Assembly: GCA_001801825.1 (NCBI GenBank) | Contig: MGYR01000075.1 | Coordinates: 1-11,251 of the forward strand | DNA from: Gammaproteobacteria bacterium RIFCSPLOWO2_02_FULL_56_15 | Lineage (GTDB): Bacteria; Pseudomonadota; Gammaproteobacteria; Eutrophobiales; Eutrophobiaceae | Length of the DNA stretch: 11,251 nucleotides | Reading direction: 5' to 3' | In this document: piece after piece, positions 6,246-11,251 of the stretch | How positions within the stretch are numbered: the stretch's first letter is position 1 | How the letters are laid out: every line of letters begins with the position of its first letter | Notes under the pieces: generated by a model | What the model was told of the DNA's origin: nothing | The model's input: only the letters and a program-made list of their open reading frames with translations | Database searches by the model: none | Made by a program: the position numbers and the translations under genes

Positions 6246-6863
6246 ATGGCCAGATTAATAGCCCTACATCCGGATAACCCGCAACTACGATTGATCGACC
6301 AGGTTATAGAGGTGTTGCACGGTGGCGGAGTCATCGTGCTCCCGACCGATTCCAGTTATGCCCTGGCCTGCCTGACCGGCCAACGCTCCGCGGTGGATCG
6401 GATTGTAAGGATTCGCCAGTTGGATCCCCGGCATGACATGACCCTCCTGTGCCGGGACCTCTCCAATTTCGGTATCTTTGCCCGGATGGATAACAGCGCG
6501 TATCGCCTGATCAAACGCCTGACACCTGGGCCTTATACTTTTCTGCTCAAGGCGACGAAGGAGGTCCCCAGACGCCTGCAGCATCCGCAAAAAAAAACCA
6601 TCGGCTTGCGGGTGCCGGCCCACAACGTTACCCTGTCCATCCTGGGCAGGCTGAACGAGCCGCTGATGAGTTCCAGCCTGATTCTTCCCGGTGAGTCCCT
6701 CCCCGAGACCGATGCAGATGAGATTAACACCAGGATTGGCGGGCAGGTGGATCTCGTCATCAATGGCGGCGCCGGTGGGCTGGAGCCCACGACGGTGCTC
6801 GACCTCACGAAGGACATTCCGGCAGTCGTCCGGCAGGGCAGGGGCGATACCTCCATGCTCTAG
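6246..6863 (+). CDS. yciO: YciO, Sua5/YrdC-family protein
   Basis: A 205-residue protein of the Sua5/YciO/YrdC fold, closest to YciO (206 residues in E. coli). YrdC/TsaC members make threonylcarbamoyl-AMP for the tRNA t6A modification; YciO is a paralogue whose own role is less settled. Matches include MARLIALHPDNPQLRLI at the start, GGGVIVLPTDSSYAL, RHDMTLLCRDLS, TPGPYTFLLKATKEVPRRL, KTIGLRVPAH, MSSSLILPGE, QVDLVINGG and PTTVLDLT. The residues where TsaC carries its basic substrate-binding motif differ (D-M-T-L here), supporting YciO rather than TsaC. ATG 6246 was chosen by alignment with the family N-terminus; an in-frame ATG at 6234 would add four residues, and neither has a strong ribosome binding site. 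It is followed by trpS. Confidence 0.93.
   Translation: MARLIALHPDNPQLRLIDQVIEVLHGGGVIVLPTDSSYALACLTGQRSAVDRIVRIRQLDPRHDMTLLCRDLSNFGIFARMDNSAYRLIKRLTPGPYTFLLKATKEVPRRLQHPQKKTIGLRVPAHNVTLSILGRLNEPLMSSSLILPGESLPETDADEINTRIGGQVDLVINGGAGGLEPTTVLDLTKDIPAVVRQGRGDTSML
6255..6284 (-). promoter_or_regulatory. weak candidate promoter for the yciB cluster
   Basis: On the minus strand TTGCGG (6284-6279) and TATTAA (6260-6255) are 18 bp apart, inside the first codons of yciO, with a start expected near 6248 and a leader of about 50 nt before yciB. The 47-bp divergent gap is too short to hold a complete promoter for yciB, so a site within yciO is reasonable, but the match is modest. Confidence 0.28.
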
Positions 6864-6918
6864 CCGGAAGCGACGCTGCAGTGGGATATTTGTTAAGGTA
6901 CTCTGATTCTTCACGAGG

Positions 6919-6924
6919 TATAAT
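6919..6924 (+). promoter_or_regulatory. consensus -10 element upstream of trpS
   Basis: A perfect TATAAT lies in the 97-bp yciO-trpS gap and is embedded in the inverted repeat GAGG-TATAAT-CCTC. The -35 region at the right distance (AGGTAC, 6896-6901) is poor. Transcription would start near 6931 with a leader of about 30 nt. An activator or a weak basal promoter would explain the missing -35. Confidence 0.42.
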
Positions 6925-6949
6925 CCTCTGCCTCTCATGACCTAGCCAC

Positions 6950-6954
6950 AGGAG
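6950..6954 (+). promoter_or_regulatory. ribosome binding site selecting the TTG start of trpS
   Basis: AGGAG ends 6 bases before TTG 6961 and 15 bases before the first in-frame ATG (6970). The spacing favours TTG as the trpS start. Confidence 0.6.
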
Positions 6955-6960
6955 TAAAGC

Positions 6961-8130
6961 TTGACTTCGATGTCACCGCAACGCGTCCTCTCGGGAATGC
7001 GGCCCACCGGACAGTTACACCTGGGCCATTACCACGGGGTGCTGAAGAACTGGTTGAAGCTGCAGAATGAATACGAGTGTTTTTTTTTCGTGGCGGACTG
7101 GCATGCCCTCACCACGGACTATGAAAATCCACAGCTCATCGCAAGCTATGTCTGGGACAATGTCATTGACTGGCTGGCGGTAGGCGTCAACCCGGGTTCG
7201 GCACGACTGTTTATCCAGTCACGGGTGCCGGAACACGCGGAGCTGCACCTGTTGCTGTCCATGTTTACCCCGCTGAGCTGGCTGGAACGTGTTCCAACCT
7301 ACAAGGACCAGCAGGAAAAACTCAGTAACCGAGACCTCACCACTTACGGGTTTCTGGGATACCCATTACTGCAGACGGCGGATATCATGATCTACAAGGC
7401 CGGATTTGTGCCGGTAGGCGAGGACCAGGTCGCGCACGTGGAACTGGCCCGGGAAATTGCACGGCGTTTCAATCATCTCTATGGCAAGGAGCCCGGATTC
7501 GAGGCTAAAGTGCTCGCCGCGGCAAAAAAGATGGGTAAGAAGAACAACCTTCTTTACCATGATCTGAGAAGAAATTACCAGGAACAGGGGGATGCTCTGG
7601 CGCTGGAGAAAGCCAGAGCCATGGTGGAGAGGCAACAGAACATCAGTATCGGTGACCGGGAGCGTCTTACCGGTTATCTTGAAGGCAGCGGCAAAATGAT
7701 ATTTCCGGAGCCCCAGGCCTTGCTCACCAAGGCGGCAAAAATGCCCGGGCTTGACGGACAGAAGATGTCCAAGTCCTATGGAAACACCATATCACTGCGG
7801 GATACGCCGGCTGCGGTGACCGAAAAGATCCGCACCATGCCGACGGACCCAGCCCGGGTCAGGCGCAATGATCCCGGTCATCCCGATAAATGCCCGGTCT
7901 GGAACCTGCATGAAGTCTATTCCAGTGAGGATCAGAAGAACTGGGCCAGAGAAGGCTGCATCAGCGCCGGTATCGGCTGTCTGGACTGCAAGCAGCCGGT
8001 GATTGAATCCATCCTCAAGGAACTGGCGCCGATCCGGAAACGGTTCGTGGCATCATTTCCGAGGGTTGCGAATCGGCACGGGAAGTGGCCCGTGAAACTC
8101 TGGATGAGGTGCGGGCGGCTATTGGTCTGA
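6961..8130 (+). CDS. trpS: tryptophanyl-tRNA synthetase, long form, C-terminus frameshifted
   Basis: Class I synthetase that charges tRNA-Trp. From TTG 6961 the 389-residue ORF shows SGMRPTGQLHLGHYHG (HIGH-type motif, His20-His23), VADWHALTTDY, ERVPTYKDQQEK, YPLLQTADIMIYKA, PVGEDQVAHVELAREI, and GLDGQKMSKSYGNT (KMSKS at 268-272). Residues about 181-250 are the extra segment found in the long TrpS form of some gammaproteobacteria. The sequence is family-like through CLDCKQPVIESILKELAPIR, then turns into an unrelated tail (FVASFPRVANRHGKWP...) ending at TGA 8130. The expected C-terminus is present in another frame from 8043 to 8141. By comparison with the family, about ten residues are also missing at the junction, so a deletion of roughly 28 or 31 bp that changes the frame fits. 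The catalytic domain is intact. Whether the product works, or the lesion is a sequence error, is open. Confidence 0.9.
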   Translation: MTSMSPQRVLSGMRPTGQLHLGHYHGVLKNWLKLQNEYECFFFVADWHALTTDYENPQLIASYVWDNVIDWLAVGVNPGSARLFIQSRVPEHAELHLLLSMFTPLSWLERVPTYKDQQEKLSNRDLTTYGFLGYPLLQTADIMIYKAGFVPVGEDQVAHVELAREIARRFNHLYGKEPGFEAKVLAAAKKMGKKNNLLYHDLRRNYQEQGDALALEKARAMVERQQNISIGDRERLTGYLEGSGKMIFPEPQALLTKAAKMPGLDGQKMSKSYGNTISLRDTPAAVTEKIRTMPTDPARVRRNDPGHPDKCPVWNLHEVYSSEDQKNWAREGCISAGIGCLDCKQPVIESILKELAPIRKRFVASFPRVANRHGKWPVKLWMRCGRLLV

Positions 8131-8141
8131 CCTATCGCTGA
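8043..8141 (+). other. out-of-frame remnant of the trpS C-terminus
   Basis: Read from GTT 8043 to TGA 8139-8141, this frame gives 32 residues, VRGIISEGCESAREVARETL followed by DEVRAAIGLTYR. This is the standard end of TrpS (a '(V/L)R-x-I-x-x-x-G-C-x-x-A-R-x-x-A-x-E-T' helix and 'A-x-G-L'). It overlaps the final codons of the trpS ORF in a different frame, which shows that the upstream frame was disrupted at about 8042. The segment is not expected to be translated without a frame change. Confidence 0.85.
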
Positions 8142-8210
8142 GCTGCGACTCGGGAGCCGGGATTGACAAAGCGACAGACTCAATCATGAACGGGGTGCGG
8201 GTGATTCCCA

Positions 8211-9023
8211 ATGACATCGACAGATAACGCAGTTGCAGCAGCCAGTCTCCAGGAGGAGATGCCCTTCGCCATCGTACAGGGCGCACCCTTGACGGAGATA
8301 CCCAGGGACCTTTATATCCCCCCCGATGCCCTGGAAATCATCCTTGAGGCCTTCGAAGGTCCACTGGATCTCCTGTTGTATCTGATCAAGCGGAATAACA
8401 TTGATATCCTGGATATTCCCATCGCCAAGATCACGGAGCAGTACATGAGTTATATTGAACTCATGGAGGTGTTGCAACTGGAACTGGCCGGGGATTATCT
8501 GCTGATGGCTGCGGTGCTGGCGGAGATCAAATCCCGCATGCTTCTGCCACGCCCGGAAAGCTCGGAGGAAGAGGATGACCCGAGGGCTGAACTGATTCGC
8601 CGGCTGCAGGAATACGAACGTTATAAGCAGGCAGCCGAGGATCTGGATGCCTTGCCCCGTTACGGTCGTGATATCTTTGCCGCCATTATCGAGTTTCCCT
8701 ACCGGAGTTCCACACAAAAGCCCCCGGAAGTTTCCCTGGATGCACTGCTCCGGGTATTTTCCGACGTCATGGAGAGGGCCGATAAATACATGCATCACCA
8801 TGTGTACAGGGAGGCCTTGTCGGTGCGTGAACGCATGACCTTGATCCTCGGTAGGATCACCGCGGAGGAATTCACCGATTTCCGGGATTTGTTCACCCTG
8901 GAGGAGGGCCGCGCCGGCGTGATCGTAGCCCTGCTGGCAATCCTGGAACTCATTAAGGAATCACTGATCGAACTGGTCCAGATTGAAATCAATGGACCTA
9001 TCTATGTAAAGGCGTCGGCATGA
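8211..9023 (+). CDS. scpA: segregation and condensation protein A
   Basis: ScpA is the kleisin subunit of the SMC-ScpAB condensin that organises and segregates the chromosome. The 270-residue product begins with a family-typical gammaproteobacterial N-terminus (MPFAIVQGAPLTEIPRDLYI), then the kleisin core AFEGPLDLLLYLIKRNNIDI at 47-66, IPIAKITEQYMSYI, GDYLLMAAVLAEIKSRMLLP, an acidic patch SSEEEDDPR, and a C-terminal winged-helix part ending IEINGPIYVKASA. ATG 8211 has only a weak ribosome binding site. The stop overlaps the scpB start as ATGA, so the two partners are probably made by coupled translation. The trpS stop is 69-80 bp upstream, depending on which frame is counted. Confidence 0.95.
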   Translation: MTSTDNAVAAASLQEEMPFAIVQGAPLTEIPRDLYIPPDALEIILEAFEGPLDLLLYLIKRNNIDILDIPIAKITEQYMSYIELMEVLQLELAGDYLLMAAVLAEIKSRMLLPRPESSEEEDDPRAELIRRLQEYERYKQAAEDLDALPRYGRDIFAAIIEFPYRSSTQKPPEVSLDALLRVFSDVMERADKYMHHHVYREALSVRERMTLILGRITAEEFTDFRDLFTLEEGRAGVIVALLAILELIKESLIELVQIEINGPIYVKASA

Positions 9024-9796
9024 ATCCGGAACGACTCAGACTCATTTTAGAGGCGGTATTGATGGCCTCGGATAACCCCGTGAACCTCAATTTCCTGGAA
9101 TCTTTGTTTGAGAAAGATGCAGAGAAGCCGGATCGAAGCGTGATCCGGGAATGTCTGGACCGCCTCGGGGAGGATTACACCGGACGAGCGGTGGAACTCC
9201 GGGAGCTCGCCAGCGGTTTCCGCTTCCAGGTGCGTGAAGAATATGCCGAATGGGTCAACCGGATATTTGAGGAACGACCACAGCGTTATACCCGTGCTTT
9301 GCTGGAGACTCTTGCAATCATCGCTTACCGGCAGCCTATCACCAGGAATGAGATCGAGGATATCCGCGGAGTCAGCGTCAGTTCCAACATTGTCAAAACC
9401 CTCCAGGAACGCGGCTGGGTACGGATCGTCGGTCACCGGGATGTACCGGGGAAACCGGAACTACTGGCCACGACCCGTGAATTTCTCGATTATTTCAACC
9501 TCCGGAAACTCTCCGATCTCCCCAGCCTGGAGGCGATTAAAGACTATGATCAGATCAATCCGGACCTGTTCGAATCATTGCAATCCGGCCAACCGGCCCT
9601 GCCTGTAAGTCAACCCGGGGAACAATCGCCGGCTGACGATCAAGCAGGGGATAGCGGCCATACCGTGCAGATCAGTGTGGCAGCGGCGTCCCGGGATGGT
9701 GAGAATCGCCTGCTGCCTGAAGCGGGGTTCGCAGACCCCGATCAGGATACCCAGGAGCGAACGGACGGTGGCAAGGTGATTCCTTTCAGCGGGTGA
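9020..9796 (+). CDS. scpB: segregation and condensation protein B
   Basis: ScpB is the winged-helix dimer (kite protein) that binds ScpA in the SMC condensin. The 258-residue product shows the N-terminal wing (RLRLILEAVLMASDNPVNL), ELASGFRFQVREEYAEWV, the signature ALLETLAIIAYRQPITRNEI at 93-112, IRGVSVSSNIVKTLQERGWV, and GKPELLATTREFLDYFNL. From about residue 187 to the end it has a low-complexity, Pro/Gln/Asp-rich, probably disordered tail; such extensions are usual in gammaproteobacteria (B. subtilis ScpB is about 197 residues). It overlaps scpA by 4 bp at the start and rluB by 4 bp at the stop (GTGA). Confidence 0.95.
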   Translation: MNPERLRLILEAVLMASDNPVNLNFLESLFEKDAEKPDRSVIRECLDRLGEDYTGRAVELRELASGFRFQVREEYAEWVNRIFEERPQRYTRALLETLAIIAYRQPITRNEIEDIRGVSVSSNIVKTLQERGWVRIVGHRDVPGKPELLATTREFLDYFNLRKLSDLPSLEAIKDYDQINPDLFESLQSGQPALPVSQPGEQSPADDQAGDSGHTVQISVAAASRDGENRLLPEAGFADPDQDTQERTDGGKVIPFSG

Positions 9797-10692
9797 TATG
9801 GGTCTTCACCTTGGCTGACAGAAAACACCAGCGGGCGTCCGCCAAACCGGTTGCCGAACGCGTGCAGAAGGTCCTGGCCCGAGCGGGCCTGGCTTCCCGG
9901 CGCGAGATCGAGTCCTGGATCGCCGCTGGGCGCGTCATGCTTAATGGCAAACCCGCCGGGCTCGGGGATCGGGCAGGCGCCACGGATCGTATCCAGGTCG
10001 ATGGGCATCCCGTGAACCTCCGGAACACCACGCCGTCCGAAACCCGAGTGCTGGCCTATTATAAGGAGGCAGGAGAAGTATGCACACGGCGGGATCCGGA
10101 AGGGCGGCCCACGGTCTTTGCAAAGCTGCCCCGAATCCGCAAAGGGCAATGGGTCGCCATCGGCCGCCTGGATCTCAACACCACGGGCCTGCTGCTTTTC
10201 ACCACCAACGGCGAACTGGCAAACCGGCTCATGCATCCCTCGGGTGAGATCGAGCGGGAATATGCAGTCCGGGTTCTCGGCCAGCCCAGCGCCATCCAGA
10301 GGCAGAATATGCTTACAGGCGTGGAACTGGACGATGGCCCGGCGGCCTTCGGCAGCATTCAGGAAATGGGGGGATCCGGCATCAACCACTGGTACCACGT
10401 GATCCTCAAAGAAGGCCGTAACCGGGAGGTCCGGCGACTCTGGGAATCCCAGGGACTCACGGTCAGCCGCCTGATCCGGGTTCGCTTCGGACCCTACGAA
10501 TTACCCCGTCGCAAACGCCCCGGACACTACTGGGACCTGGAACCCTCCGAGATCGGGGAGTTGATGAACGCCGTCGGCCTCCAAACCGGGTTAGGTATCG
10601 CAGGGCCCAAACGGCGTGTGTGGCCTCGGCCCGCGGATCCCGGCCAGAGAAAATCCAGACCCGGCGCCCGCTCAAGATCCAAGACTTCCTGA
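9793..10692 (+). CDS. rluB: 23S rRNA pseudouridine synthase, RluB type
   Basis: RsuA-family pseudouridine synthase; E. coli RluB modifies U2605 of 23S rRNA. The 299-residue product has an N-terminal S4 RNA-binding domain at about 22-80 (ERVQKVLARAGLASRREIES, then IAAGRVMLNGK), the catalytic signature AIGRLDLNTTGLLLFTTNG at 122-140 with Asp127, REYAVRVLG, and EGRNREVRRLWESQGL. The C-terminus is basic and Arg/Pro-rich, as is common for RluB. The GTG start at 9793 overlaps the scpB stop (GTGA). TTG 9811 is an alternative, but has no ribosome binding site and would give up coupling. The scpA-scpB-rluB order is widely conserved in gammaproteobacteria and supports RluB over other RsuA-family members. 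Confidence 0.92.
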   Translation: MIWVFTLADRKHQRASAKPVAERVQKVLARAGLASRREIESWIAAGRVMLNGKPAGLGDRAGATDRIQVDGHPVNLRNTTPSETRVLAYYKEAGEVCTRRDPEGRPTVFAKLPRIRKGQWVAIGRLDLNTTGLLLFTTNGELANRLMHPSGEIEREYAVRVLGQPSAIQRQNMLTGVELDDGPAAFGSIQEMGGSGINHWYHVILKEGRNREVRRLWESQGLTVSRLIRVRFGPYELPRRKRPGHYWDLEPSEIGELMNAVGLQTGLGIAGPKRRVWPRPADPGQRKSRPGARSRSKTS

Positions 10693-10695
10693 TTC

Positions 10696-11251
10696 GTGTC
10701 CCCGGCCGTTGCCAGCAAACTGCATACCTTATACCAGCGGTTGTTTGAGGCCTATGGCCCACAGCACTGGTGGCCCGCGGAGACCCCCTTTGAGGTGATG
10801 GTGGGTGCGGTTCTGACCCAGAACACGGCCTGGACGAATGTCGAAAAGGCTATCCGGGCGCTGCGGGAGGCCGGCATGCTGCAACTGGATGCGATCGCCG
10901 GCGCTGAAGCTGAGCAGATCGCAAACCTGATTCGCCCCTCTGGGTATTTCAATGTCAAGAGCCGCCGACTGCAGGCCCTGTGTCGCTGGCTCCAGTCCCA
11001 TGGCGGGATCGCCGCCCTATCCAGGGAAGCGACCTTACCGCTGCGGGATTCCTTGCTCGCCGTCCATGGAATCGGACCGGAAACAGCCGATGCCATCCTG
11101 CTCTATGCCTGCGAGCGCCCGGTCTTCGTGATTGACGCCTACACCCGCCGGTTGTTGCGCAAATTGGGACTCGCTGAGGGTGATGAAGACTATACAAGCT
11201 TGCAGCGGATGTTTGAGACGGCATTACCGCCTGACCCTGCTCTATATAATG
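10696..11251 (+). CDS. HhH-GPD DNA glycosylase, MagIII / endonuclease III-like, 3' truncated
   Basis: The gene starts at GTG 10696, 3 bp after the rluB stop, and runs off the right end after 185 codons. It belongs to the helix-hairpin-helix-GPD base-excision repair glycosylases. Visible are WWPAETPFEVMVGAVLTQNT at 25-44, RPSGYFNVKSRRLQAL, the hairpin LLAVHGIGPETADAILLYA at 120-138, and PVFVIDAYTRRLLRKLG with catalytic Asp147. The lysine that gives endonuclease III its lyase activity is replaced by Glu129, as in the H. pylori 3-methyladenine glycosylase MagIII, whose W-W-P, R-P-S-G and A-D-A-I-L blocks it also shares. A monofunctional alkyl-base glycosylase is therefore the best guess. Whether an iron-sulfur cluster motif follows cannot be seen. 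The start lacks an obvious ribosome binding site, so coupling to rluB is probable. Confidence 0.82.
   Translation, partial: MSPAVASKLHTLYQRLFEAYGPQHWWPAETPFEVMVGAVLTQNTAWTNVEKAIRALREAGMLQLDAIAGAEAEQIANLIRPSGYFNVKSRRLQALCRWLQSHGGIAALSREATLPLRDSLLAVHGIGPETADAILLYACERPVFVIDAYTRRLLRKLGLAEGDEDYTSLQRMFETALPPDPALYN

Noticed and set aside
8163..8191. TTGACA upstream of scpA as a promoter
   Set aside because: The -35 is perfect, but the best -10 at 17 bp (ATGAAC) or one base earlier (CATGAA) is poor, so I do not call an internal promoter.
8186..8227. 13-residue ORF (MNGVRVIPNDIDR) overlapping the scpA start
   Set aside because: No ribosome binding site, no recognisable sequence, and an overlap with scpA in another frame; chance is the simplest explanation.
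10059..10402. Long ORFs antisense or in other frames within rluB, scpAB and the kinase
   Set aside because: They are by-products of GC-rich coding sequence, with no motifs and compositions typical of shadow frames.

Overview
The window looks like a stretch of a gammaproteobacterial chromosome with moderately high GC. The evidence is a set of typical gammaproteobacterial housekeeping genes: dapE, dam, yciI, yciB, yciO, a long-form trpS, scpA-scpB and rluB. Genus cannot be fixed from the sequence. Proteins resemble those of Pseudomonas and purple-sulfur-bacterium relatives more than those of Escherichia. The DNA is densely packed, with no rRNA, tRNA, IS element, prophage or CRISPR array that I can see. 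No gap without a gene exceeds about 220 bp.

Layout, left to right. (1) The end of a NUDIX hydrolase gene (+) runs head-on into dapE (-) with 3 bp between the stop codons. (2) A retropepsin-like RimB-type protease gene (+) is divergent from dapE, behind a good sigma70 promoter. (3) A small acidic protein gene (-) sits downstream of an AT-rich gap. (4) A long minus-strand cluster, read right to left, contains yciB, a 10-codon leader ORF, yciI, bolA, dam, a PP2C phosphatase and a Hanks-type Ser/Thr kinase. (5) A plus-strand cluster is divergent from yciB: yciO, trpS, scpA, scpB, rluB and a MagIII/endonuclease III-like glycosylase that runs off the right end. Many junctions are overlaps or gaps of a few bases (scpA/scpB, scpB/rluB, bolA/dam, yciI/bolA), so translational coupling is likely.

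Functionally, the minus cluster joins an envelope/septation membrane protein (YciB), a YciI-fold protein, a BolA-type iron-sulfur/redox protein and GATC methylation (Dam) to a soluble kinase-phosphatase pair. The plus cluster combines tRNA charging (TrpS), chromosome condensation (ScpA/ScpB), 23S rRNA pseudouridylation (RluB) and base-excision repair.

Three points stand out. A 36-bp in-frame tandem duplication of the yciI start has left a MYYVFICKEE mini-ORF, and its final codons form yciI's ribosome binding site. The 3' end of trpS carries a frameshifting deletion, with the family's usual C-terminus still readable in another frame. A compact, sensor-less kinase-phosphatase pair follows dam. 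I found no convincing wholly new defence or mobile system. The kinase-phosphatase pair and the yciI leader are the best candidates for undescribed biology.
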